Of a stretch of 64,000 bases of DNA, positions 54,930-63,685 are shown piece by piece. The stretch spans positions 13,756,729 to 13,820,728 of the forward strand of contig CM049314.1 in assembly GCA_026874595.1 (NCBI GenBank), read 5' to 3'. A program made the position numbers and the translations under genes. Under the pieces are notes generated by a model, which was given only the letters and a program-made list of their open reading frames with translations, made no database searches and was not told the DNA's origin. Positions within the stretch are counted from its first letter, which is position 1. Each line of letters starts with the position of its first letter. The stretch comes from Sipunculus nudus. Lineage: Eukaryota > Annelida > Sipuncula > Golfingiida > Sipunculidae.

Positions 54930-54938
54930 TCTCTCTCA
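54371..54938. repeat. Compound (CT)n/(CA)n array punctuated by a fixed phrase
   Basis: Seven copies of the exact phrase CACTTTATCACACTCCAA separate alternating (CT)n and (CA)n runs of varying length, so the repeat unit is (CA)n-phrase-(CT)n. Phrase copies start near 54389, 54461, 54552, 54645, 54696, 54798 and 54849. The poly-Ser/Leu and poly-Arg/Glu ORFs over it are low-complexity artefacts. Confidence 0.93.
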
Positions 54939-55272
54939 TGGTACTATATTAACGCTATGAAGATTAATGTTTAATGCCATGTGGCCATGTATTCTTTTGT
55001 CTGTAGCAATTAAACAGTTATTAAGATAGTTTGTTGACAGTTTGTTGAAGCGCACAATAATATTTTGTCAATTTAGATATCTATCATATATTAAAATTCG
55101 AAGAAATCTATGCCATTGATAGAAAATTATGACATTTTGCTTATCCCGAAACAAAACTAGAGTCATAAGTCATGGTGCCGCTTTCGTCCTATTGCTGACC
55201 TGTGATCCAACCATAGGGTTGATGAACCGTGATTTTTGTGTAACGACAGCAAAATTTGACTAGGACCCAGTT

Positions 55273-55336
<64 letters not shown>

Positions 55337-55616
55337 AATCAGCCTGCTTCAATTTCTTGTACCATTTTAAAACTGGAAACATCTTCAAACAAAAGAAAAG
55401 TGTGTTGACTGCATATGAAAGTGTACAGTAATAAAAGTAAACATTACTGATATCTTCATGTATATCTTCCCGTTATCTTAGATAATATTTTCTGGAATGT
55501 TTCCCTCAATATTACCTGCAAAGTCAGAAGGACACGGATGGGCGAGGCACACCCTAGATACACCTCTGCCTGTACATGGACTTCGGTTGTATATTACGTA
55601 TATCTGTCTGTTTAAG
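54939..55616. other. Intron 6, right part
   Basis: AT-rich sequence with an (AT)n tract of about 30 dinucleotides at 55274-55334. No gene seen. Confidence 0.75.
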
Positions 55617-55745
55617 GATGGTGTACTGGAGCACCCTTTCAGCTCGTCCAGTCATATACCGAGCCAGCTTGGCTGGGACAGCGGTCAGGCAGATCAAAAG
55701 TGGAGGCAGAGCCGCCAGACACCTGGCCTACGACGGCGGGGATAG
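55617..55745 (+). CDS. Exon 7: LDLR class B blade of propeller 2
   Basis: The acceptor is GTTTAAG ending 55616, with a short pyrimidine tract (TATCTGTCTGTTTAAG). The donor is GTAGGT at 55746. The phase is 2-2. It reads MVYWSTLSARPVIYRASLAG, a strong YWTD-type motif (VYWS) followed by IYRASLAG, the typical third strand. It ends ARHLAYDGGDR, the first strand of the next blade. It is 129 bp. A different frame across the same bases is open for 82 codons but is a shadow. Confidence 0.88.
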   Translation, partial: DGVLEHPFSSSSHIPSQLGWDSGQADQKWRQSRQTPGLRRRG

Positions 55746-56328
55746 GTAGGTAGCAGGATCCTAAGTAAAGGGTCTTATAAATATTCATATGGGTCAGTAG
55801 GCATAGTGTAACCTTTTGATTAATTAATTGTGGGCTAATCATAGGCCATTATGCAAATGCTGTAAATGAAATGTCAATAGGACTATGAGACTCATTCGGA
55901 ATGTAATGGAAAGTTTTTTGTAAATACGTGTCTTGCCGAGTTGAACGTTCGGACAATCTCTTCAAATAATATTTCTGTCAGACAAGGTCAAGATCATACT
56001 GCGTTATATCTATTTTTTTCTGAAAAGTACAATCATAATAGTTCAGCAGACTGTGACACAAAGTATATGGTGCAGTTTACTGTTTACGTTATAACTCTGT
56101 AATCATCCGTTAAAAGGATACCAACGCCAATATTACAGCCAAAGTGATACATGTTTGAACCATATTATAAATCATATATTATAAAAATGTATGTGTAAGT
56201 AAACTAAGGTATAAAAAGCTTTACCATTTTAATTATTTATAGGAATTTATACTGTTAATATATGTGTAAAAATGTAAATACATTTCTATCTTGCATCATA
56301 TTCATTTCTTATACTATCCGAATTTAAG
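55746..56328. other. Intron 7
   Basis: 583 bp, AT-rich, nothing recognised. Confidence 0.7.
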
Positions 56329-56440
56329 AATATACTGGGCTGGAGATTCAGGGATATACTCGATGAATCTGGAAGGAGACGCCTTAGCTACCATTCTGTC
56401 CAGACCGGGTCACACCATATCTGGTCTATCTTTATGGAAG
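56329..56440 (+). CDS. Exon 8: LDLR class B blade of propeller 2
   Basis: The acceptor is AATTTAAG ending 56328 and the donor is GTATGT at 56441. The phase is 2-0. It reads IYWAGDSGIYSMNLEGD..., continuing the blade begun in exon 7 with IYWAGDSG in the YWTD position, and ends ISGLSLWK, the start of the final blade. It is 112 bp. A MITE-like element begins only about 20 bp after the donor. Confidence 0.87.
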
Positions 56441-56459
56441 GTATGTACACACGCATATC

Positions 56460-56929
56460 TATAGGTTAGAGGGACCTATTTCCAGGCCCTATATATTATC
56501 ATATAAGATGCACATGTTTTTTCTATCGAGTGTTTGGCATCATGTGATACATCAAAATCATGCTCACCTCCTGCACTTTTATTTTGTTCCAGGAAAACAG
56601 GGGGTTCAGTATCTCATTTTCGCGGAATATGACAGAAAGCTACAGCTTCTAAAACTGGCCATTAGATGTCGCCAACTCTCTCAACACATTTCCAGGAATC
56701 TCATATACAACTTTCAATCCCCTCCAGCATTAACAAAAAAGGCCAACCCTGCTATTTTTTATTTATTTAATTTCTCCTATCACCCACCTGCCATACATAT
56801 TGTATGCATCCTGAAACATTTTTTCCCTGAAATTTTCTGCTGCCCTGCAATATTTAATGCCCGCTCACTCTTGACGCCACAAATTGGGCCGCCTCGACCG
56901 GACCCGGAAATAGGTCCCTCTAACCTATA
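56460..56929. mobile_element. MITE-like element with 24-bp perfect terminal inverted repeats
   Basis: 56460-56483 (TATAGGTTAGAGGGACCTAT...) is the exact inverse of 56906-56929. The element is 470 bp. The termini sit in a TATA context, which would suit a TA target-site duplication as in Tc1/mariner-type MITEs. A 140-codon ORF (56508-56930) spans it, but has no transposase motif and shows no coding signature. It starts only about 20 bp after the exon 8 donor. Confidence 0.72.
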
Positions 56930-58773
56930 AGAGGCGAATGGCAGATTTTAAGGGTGCCCGCCGTCTTACAGATAGGTCTCTGTGTCCTCATTGAAAATGT
57001 TGGTCACTAACACGGACTCGGGCATGGTGGCTTGCGTTTTTGCGCGGAAGTAATTCCTCGCCCCCTCGCTTATTCCTGCCGTCTTGCGTCGACCCAGTCT
57101 ATGTGTGTTAAACCCATACTTCTTTGTTTACTCGTCCATTTTTCATATCCTCGGCAGGTGATAAATCATTTTTTTTTATTTCGGAGGGTAGAGCTGGGAA
57201 TAATGAAGGAGAAATGACCGAGTTATGTAGTTCTGACCGAGTACTTGAGTCCAAAATAAGTACTGCAGCGTTTGTACAGGCATGACCTACTGGCTATCTT
57301 TAAGTTATTATTTAAGTAGCTATTAAAAACAAACTTAAATTAACGATGCAGTTTCTGTGAATGAACCATCTGTAATAAATAACGGGAGAGAAAAAGGTGT
57401 AACGATATTTGGCCATATGAGTATAAACCTGGTTCTGACATTTTACTGCGTACAGACCCCCCTACAGGCCGGCGCCCCCGCTAGCCGAGTTAAGATCAAG
57501 CCGAGCCAGTTTATCAAGAGGCGCCCCGGATATTTCATTATGCCTTAGAGAGCCAAATTGTGCAGCTTATCTTGGCTTGAGGAAACTTAATTACAAATAG
57601 ATAAATCTTTTACAATTAAGGATGCCCGAAACAAATGTTTTAATTTTGTTAGTTTTTGTTCTTTTTTTTCGCCGACAGGAAAAGGTGTAAGTACGAAAGT
57701 GTTGGCTTATGAAACCACAAGGATAAACTGTATTCGATATTTAATCACAAACTAATTAAATGTAAAATAGACGCAATATCTATCGTGTAATATAGATAAC
57801 TTGTTTGAATAAACTGGTACAGCCGACATTTTACAAGCCGTGTCTAGCCATGAAACTCGGCGTCCTACTAAAGTCAGGCGTCATTTGTCCAAACCAGTGA
57901 GGCATACACGGCTCCGGGCTCTACTCCCCCCCCCCCCCCCCCCCTCCCCAAAGGTATTTGTCGCGAAGATGCGCCCTCTTCTCTGAGGGCTGAGTGGTTA
58001 CCAGAACATGTAGAAGGGATAACGTTTTAATGCTTTAATATGACTGTTTAGCTTGCAAGGTAGTCGGGAATGCACGGTAACTATATTGGACTGAGGGAGC
58101 CAAACGGCGAAAGTTCCCCTAATGTACGTTGCCCTTCAAGGAAAAGCTAGATGAAAGAAGATGTTAGAAAAGAGAAGGACGGCATCGTGTACACTCCGAT
58201 CAGACTGACATCTGAGCAATAATATCGGATTGTAAACACAGACATTCCCATTTCAGCTAACACGAAAAAAATGACGTCACATCCGCTGCTATAACACATT
58301 TGTGAAATTTCGGACATCACTTTTTCACATTATCGACGAGTCTGTGTGGGGCACGGTTTGTTAAGGAATTAGCGTTGTCCTAGATTAAGGAAATTATTCA
58401 ATCTCCATAAAAGTCAAATTATTTGCAAACGACAGTCGCAATGTAAAGACAAAACCATGCTTTTGTGTACAGTTATAACACTTAATGATCAGGTGAACAG
58501 AGAAAATGAACACTCATAATAAAACGTGTATGTACAGTCACCCTGAAAGGTCAAGGTTGGGCTGCTGACACTCAGGCACCCCCCCCCCCCCCGGATGGTA
58601 TTACCACAATAAAATGGTTTTTTTTCCAGATAATTAAACATATTTACATGTTCATACTGAATTGCTTGTGATCGATTACATAAGATAGAAAGTTATATTC
58701 AATAAAAATTTAGATGACCATTCATATAAATATATAATATATAGAGTTATATATATAAAGTTATACAGTTGAG
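56930..58773. other. Intron 8, middle
   Basis: No gene recognised. Contains a 19-base C run at 57926-57944 and a 14-base C run at 58579-58592. GC content rises in patches (57050-57110, 57465-57530), possibly from unrecognised mobile elements. Short ORFs here have no identifiable domains. Confidence 0.55.
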
Positions 58774-59025
58774 GGGCCTGGACAGTCGAGCGATAAAACG
58801 CTCGGCTCTCTCCGCTGGCGGCCCGTGTTTGCCCCCCGGCGCGGCAATGAGAGTGGGTTGTGGTTGCCCGTCCAAGGCCGGTGGTTTTGTACGGGTTATC
58901 CGGTTTCCGCCACCTCCAGTGTCAATCGAACGCCCCCATCCCAGCCATGGAGAGTGCCGCGATAAGCTATAAGTTATAAGTTATAAAGTTATAACGATTT
59001 ATATAATCCATGTCAAATAAATAAG
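58774..59025 (+). mobile_element. tRNA-derived SINE, copy 2
   Basis: Clearly related to 51658-51899: it starts GGGCCTGGACAGTCGAG, carries the same GGCTCTCTCCGCTGGCG and GTCCAAGGCCGG blocks, and ends with an AAATAAATAAG-like tail. Its B box is mutated (TGTTTGCCCCCCGG), and its tail carries a short TATAAGT-type repeat expansion at about 58965-58995. Confidence 0.82.
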
Positions 59026-59215
59026 TTTATAGTTTATAAAGTTAATTGGCACAATACTAGAAATTAATTCCTGAAAGAGAAACCGTTAAGTATTTATCAG
59101 TGTTCGCTTCACATGATACTGTTAGAATTTGCTTGAATCTCAACAGATCATTTACTGCCAGTGTATGTTGTTCTTAAGCGCCTTCACCCATTGTTCTTTT
59201 GTTTACTTCCGGCAG

Positions 59216-59354
59216 GGGTACCTTGGTTGGACGGAATCCGGGTCTGTCGGTATTCAGTGGGTCACGAAGGACGGCAGTCGCCCGACCGGACATCATCTTG
59301 TAAGAGGCGGAACCTCAAGTGGACCAGTCACTTTGTATATGGGGACGGATCAGG
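59216..59354 (+). CDS. Exon 9: final blade of propeller 2
   Basis: The acceptor is TACTTCCGGCAG ending 59215 and the donor is GTAAAG at 59355. The phase is 0-1. It reads GYLGWTESGSVGIQWVTKDG, with YLGWTESG in the YWTD position, and ends LYMGTDQ. It is 139 bp. It links the second propeller to the sushi tract. No EGF module follows this propeller, unlike propeller 1. Either it has been lost, or it sits in an exon I did not detect in intron 9. Confidence 0.85.
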
Positions 59355-60180
59355 GTAAAGTTTTCCCGTAATAACTAGCCAAAGCCAACAACGACATAAG
59401 ACTAGAGGCCACAGAGTCACTCGATTACCACCAACAGCATTCTCTAATACTTACATATTATCACAATATCATACTTGAGTTAATGAAAGACCAAAGATCT
59501 AAAATGAGCAGAAATGTTTTTGATAAAAACCAACATTTTACCACAATCTGGTTTTTCTGGTGTAGCGTTTGCTACAGGATGCCAACCATTTTTTTTTAAA
59601 TTTAATTTTAAAGAATATTTATAACACCTAGACAATGTAGAATTTTAATTTAATTACCCGGGGCTAACGGACCATCGAGGAGGGGGAGGGTCTCCGTGTG
59701 TGTATTCTGAGCGAAACGTCAGTTTGATCGCTCCATTTCTGTGTTTCGAAATAAAGAAAGGGGATTTCCCATTTAAGAAAAGATTATCTGAATGTATATT
59801 TACGAGTTTAAATAAAAATCTATACATGAATAAAATTGTAGATGAACATCTACGTCTATAGGGCAATAAAAAGAAATACGGGTCTGTTAACAAAATATCA
59901 TGCCTTTCTTTCAGAAGGTACGAACACCTCCCCTTCGCTCATACATTTACGATACCAAAACTGTAGCCTGAGAAACTTCAAACTATCAACCAAATCTTCG
60001 TTTCCCAAATATCTAATAAATATCATTGAAGTCCTATTTGAGATAAACCACACACACACACACAAACAACCATTAAACATGCTGACAGCATGTGTAATAT
60101 TAAATCCTTTACCCATGTTTAAGCTGATGTAATAAAATGTTAAACAGGAGAAACGTCTAAGATGTATTTGTCTTCAACAG
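59355..60180. other. Intron 9
   Basis: 826 bp, AT-rich. Includes a short (CA)n run at about 60050-60063. Several ORFs of 70-96 codons lack recognisable content. No EGF exon was found, although one would be expected after an LRP-type propeller. Confidence 0.65.
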
Positions 60181-60357
60181 CTATTGAATGCCAGGTTTTA
60201 TCGCAGCCGATGAACGGTGTTTGGAACTGTCCCAGTGGTCGCAAACCTGGGGCTGCTTGCAGCGCCACCTGTACAGCAGGCTATAGAGTGACAGGGGACA
60301 AAACTATTGAGTGTCAAAGCAATGGTTTGTGGACGTCATTTAACACCCAATGTACTC
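60181..60357 (+). CDS. Exon 10: sushi/CCP module 1
   Basis: The acceptor is TCTTCAACAG ending 60180 and the donor is GTAAGT at 60358. The phase is 1-1 and it is 177 bp, a complete module in one symmetric exon. It begins IEC and contains MNGVWNC, AACSATCTAGYRVTGD, IEC and GLWTSFNTQC. Six cysteines are present, two more than the four of a minimal CCP, as in the six-cysteine sushi repeats of selectin-type proteins. The conserved GY and G-x-W positions are intact. Confidence 0.9.
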
Positions 60358-60778
60358 GTAAGTATGACATTTTCTGAGAGTAAGAAAAACTTTGATCTGT
60401 CATTTAACAAATACATTTAAGTTATCATTTCACAAGTACATCTCTTAAAAACAGTTTAGATAATACTATAGCTTCGATAGTACAACAATGGAAATAGCTT
60501 GCATTTTGTAATAACACTTGTTTGGAAATTTGCGATATAATATTTGCAGTCATTACATACCTATCCTCTCCACTTATTTATTTGGCTGCGAACTTTTCAG
60601 GGAAAATTATATATTTTTAATATCCCTTTTAATTCTCCAACTTTTCTCAAGAAACCCTACACGCACTTTTTTGCAATAAATTGCGGGCAAAACATCATAC
60701 AGATTTTTAACTATAGTTTTGCTTTATAAAGGGTCACCATAGATCAATAGTAGCAGCCGCGTTAATTATATATTGTAG
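60358..60778. other. Intron 10
   Basis: 421 bp, AT-rich, nothing recognised. Confidence 0.7.
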
Positions 60779-60958
60779 GCATAGTTTGTCCAGCTCCACC
60801 ATATAGTATCAGTAATGGCGGATGGCGATGTCCTGCCACGAAAGAGTACGGCAGTTCCTGTGACGCTTACTGTAACCTTGGTTATTACCTATCAGCTACA
60901 GCAACCCTGACGTGTAGAAGTGACGGCACCTGGTCAGGAGAAAATCCGTCATGTCTAC
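60779..60958 (+). CDS. Exon 11: sushi/CCP module 2
   Basis: The acceptor is ATATTGTAG ending 60778 and the donor is GTCAGT at 60959. The phase is 1-1 and it is 180 bp. It has six cysteines: VCPAPPYSISNGGWRC, SSCDAYCNLGYYL, LTC and GTWSGENPSC. The spacing is nearly the same as in exon 10, consistent with exon duplication. The motifs SNGGW, GYYL and GTW mark the sushi fold. Confidence 0.9.
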
Positions 60959-61149
60959 GTCAGTGTAGTGACGTCACTTCCATTCTTTCAATGTAGTAAA
61001 AGCCAAATATTCTAAACTAATAAGACCATCTGTCTATTATGACCAAAGTTTATTGAACCGAAAACATTCACATTGGTTATGACTGACATTTGTAATAAGA
61101 CCTATTGCGAATCAAGGTGGCATCCCAGGCAAAACCCCTAAATTTAAAA

Positions 61150-61790
61150 TCAAACATAAAGCTGTTTCACATGCATTTAAGACTCAATAAAGTAGTTGTC
61201 ATTTCAAACCTTGTACAGAGCTGTATCTTATGGGATACGTGTTTACGAAATTCACATTCATTTTCAAATAAAATTTTCACATTTTCAAAAATTTTAATTT
61301 TTAAATGGTACACAATTTTAGGCAACCAGTAACAGAAAACCACTTTTTAATGGGCTAATATAAAAACAAATGACAATATCTCGAAATGTTATTTTGTTTC
61401 TCCTCTATTGTGTTTCTTTCATCAAAATTTTTAACTGAACTAAAATTTAAAAATTCAATTTTAAGGGAGAAAGAAACATGAAACAGGAAAAACAAAAAAA
61501 CCTTTTTAAGATTGTGTTATCTAGTTTGATATTAGCCCATTAAAAGTGGATTGCCGTTACTGGTTTCTTGAAATTGTGTCACATTAAAAAATTTAAAATT
61601 TTCAAAAATGCGAAAATTTCCTATGAAAATGTATGGGAAATTTGTTAATACATTTACTATTAATAAGAGATACTTTTGGTTTGAACTACATATTTTCCTA
61701 TTACACAAGTATAATTGTACTTGTATTTGCATCAGAAACATCATTAATGTCGCATACGTTTTTCTTAATTTTTTAAGAATTTCATTTAAA
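61150..61790. mobile_element. Imperfect foldback (long inverted repeat) element in intron 11
   Basis: The inner arms at about 61257-61363 and 61531-61633 are inverse copies: AATGGGCTAATAT at 61350-61362 pairs with ATATTAGCCCATT at 61530-61542, and ACACAATTT at 61310-61318 with AAATTGTGT at 61571-61579. Weaker matching extends outward to about 61150 and 61790 (GTTTCACATGC near 61164 against GCATCAGAAACA near 61730). The whole structure is about 640 bp with a ~170-bp loop. The overlapping ORFs on both strands (61532-61889) are a consequence. No transposase is seen. Confidence 0.72.
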
Positions 61791-62288
61791 GGCAGAGCGA
61801 ATCGGTATAAAGCGTCTTCGGAACGAGACAATGAGTTCACATGCATTATTTTTTGTTTATCAATTGTATCCAAATGTTACGATTATTAGCTGTTACCAAA
61901 ATATCGGTGCAAGAGGATGGGTTGCCTTTTAGGTAAGCCATCCCATCCCCTCCATGGCTTGTGTCAGGCCTCAAGTGGGCTCACAAGTCCTGTATAAATG
62001 CCTACTAATTTGAGTATGTTCAAGACTTTTGCTCATTTTGAAATAGTTGATTCTGTCTTAATTCGCACAGTTGGTAGTCTCGACGCGTATGTTGTAATAT
62101 TAATTCATATGGTAAATACTTCTTTAATTAAAAGAATTGTACTTTATGAATTAACAAAAAGAGTTTGAATGACGATAAATACTGGAGTGTTACCTTCTTG
62201 TAATAAATTTAAGTAATTTAAGTAAGCAAAATAGAGGACAAAAATAAAACTTTTATATGATACCGAGTATAAAATCATATTTCAACAG

Positions 62289-62465
62289 CTCTGAGCTGTT
62301 TAGCACCGAAGGGAGTCGCCAGTGGCAACTGGACCTGCCCAGATGGCTTCCACGTGGGTTCCTCGTGCACGCTCATTTGTCCGCCCGGTCTCCTGCTGCA
62401 ACGTCATGTCACGTGGCGTTGTCATAGCAACCAGACATGGACAGGGCCCCAAGCAACATGCCCAG
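62289..62465 (+). CDS. Exon 12: sushi/CCP module 3
   Basis: The acceptor is ATTTCAACAG ending 62288 and the donor is GTAAAA at 62466. The phase is 1-1 and it is 177 bp. It has six cysteines: LSCLAPKGVASGNWTC, SSCTLICPPGLLL, WRC and TWTGPQATC. Two sequons (NWT, NQT) are present. It has the same size and phase as exon 10. Base composition is more GC-rich than the flanking introns, as for the other exons. Confidence 0.9.
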
Positions 62466-62825
62466 GTAAAAAAATACACACAATCGAGTACGCACTTACT
62501 GTATAAACAATTTCATTTTCGTATAACTATGCATGTACATTATATAAATCTGATTTACATATAATTTTGTTTATGCTCAATTAATACATACTTATATGAA
62601 GCTTATATTTCAAATGTTTTTATTTTAAGTTGAGAAACTGTGAGACATCACTGGATGCACCAATAAAAAAATCACATTGTTCAAAACGATTGTACAACTG
62701 GCTTTTCTAAGTTTAGCTCGAACATCTGGCCTCCATTAAGCATGCCAAATATTTTGAATACTTTTTTCTATAATTTAGGGTGACAGGTTCTTCTGTAGCT
62801 CTTATGTAGATTGTATTTTAATCAG
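62466..62825. other. Intron 12
   Basis: 360 bp, AT-rich, nothing recognised. Confidence 0.7.
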
Positions 62826-62999
62826 ATAAGTGCTCCGACATATCGAATTCACCAAACACCACAAGATCATGCCAAGACCTTACAGTGGGCTCGAGCTGTA
62901 GCTTTGGCTGTGACACAGGGTTTGTCCCGGTCAGTGGTGACCGTGTTATAGAGTGTACACCAACTCTCAGATGGTCAGGAACACCGCTACAATGCACAG
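62826..62999 (+). CDS. Exon 13: sushi/CCP module 4
   Basis: The acceptor is TTTTAATCAG ending 62825 and the donor is GTATGA at 63000. The phase is 1-1 and it is 174 bp. It has six cysteines: KCSDISNSPNTTRSC, SSCSFGCDTGFVPVSGD, IEC and RWSGTPLQC. One sequon (NTT) is present. It ends at a donor, so at least one more exon lies beyond the window. None was found in the remaining 1 kb. Confidence 0.88.
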
Positions 63000-63680
63000 G
63001 TATGATTCCGTTTTTCACTTGCATTTGCAATAACCATAAATTGTAGTAAAGTTGCGAGGCCTTTTCAGTCATATATTGCTTTGCACAATCAAACCAAGAA
63101 ACATGCAGTCTGTGAACATGCACACTTAACTCTGTTCCAATACCACTGTCCTCCTATTGTTTTAAAATATTTCTGTCAAATATATTTTGTTTGTCACACG
63201 TTACGTACAAATGTTACACGTTACAGTGTGACGTAAAAATTTCACGGTGACTTCATCACGACGAATCGTCAAATGTATGTAATTTAAGATCGTCGGTTTA
63301 GGTATAGTTGCTAATATGTCGTTCATCTCTTCAGTCATATTTCATTTTGACTTACCTCTAAATTAAATAAGCTTTAGGGTAGGCTTTAGGGCATTGTATA
63401 AAATTATAACGAAAAAAATAGGTGTAAAGGGGTAGTGGCATGAAAATAATTGATGTCCAAGTATAGAAATTTTTGCTGTATAGAAATGTTTGAAAGCTGG
63501 TCTGACAATTTTATATTTCTACTAAAAGAACCTCATGATGGTGAAAGTTGTATGTGTTGCATATGGTTTTGAATGACACATCACATTTCTTGCCTATGAA
63601 ACCACTAGAACACAAGTGGTCAGATGGCCTTATTGTAACATAAAGAATATAAAATGTTCATGTATAGTTATGGGGTGCAC
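63000..63680. other. Intron 13, left part
   Basis: Begins with the exon 13 donor. AT-rich, with no further exon or recognised repeat. Confidence 0.65.
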
Positions 63681-63685
63681 ATAAT

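Larger units (their letters stand above)
1144..62999 (+). other. Multi-exon gene for an LDLR-B/EGF/sushi extracellular protein (partial, 13 exons)
   Basis: Thirteen exons, each bounded by AG and GT, chain into one frame of about 721 codons. Intron phases in order are 2,0,1,1,1,2,2,0,1,1,1,1, and exon 13 also ends at phase 1. Domain order: propeller 1 (residues ~1-188, C-terminal blades only), EGF-like (~189-225), propeller 2 (~226-485), sushi 1-4 (~486-721). Several N-glycosylation sequons (NAS, NVS, NYS, NIT, NWT, NQT, NTT) and the cysteine spacing fit a secreted or extracellular product. No start codon, signal peptide, transmembrane segment or stop lies in the window, so the gene continues both ways. 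YWTD propellers followed by EGF occur in LDLR, LRP and nidogen families, and sushi modules bind proteins or glycans. The combination is not one I can name. Intron 2 is about 46.85 kb, almost all satellite. Treating exons on both sides of the array as one gene rests on phase and domain continuity. Confidence 0.82.

Noticed and set aside
54278-54974. Serine/leucine-rich and arginine/glutamate-rich ORFs in three frames and on the minus strand
   Set aside because: Low-complexity translation of (CT)n and (CA)n runs.
55497-55745. 82-codon ORF overlapping exon 7
   Set aside because: It is in a different frame from the propeller blade encoded by exon 7. Splice sites and motif content support the exon frame.
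56508-56930. 140-codon ORF as an independent gene
   Set aside because: It coincides with the MITE-like element, has no known domain, and ends inside the right terminal inverted repeat.
61532-61889. Overlapping 113- and 93-codon ORFs on opposite strands
   Set aside because: They lie largely in the right arm of the foldback element and are AT-rich, with no recognisable domain.
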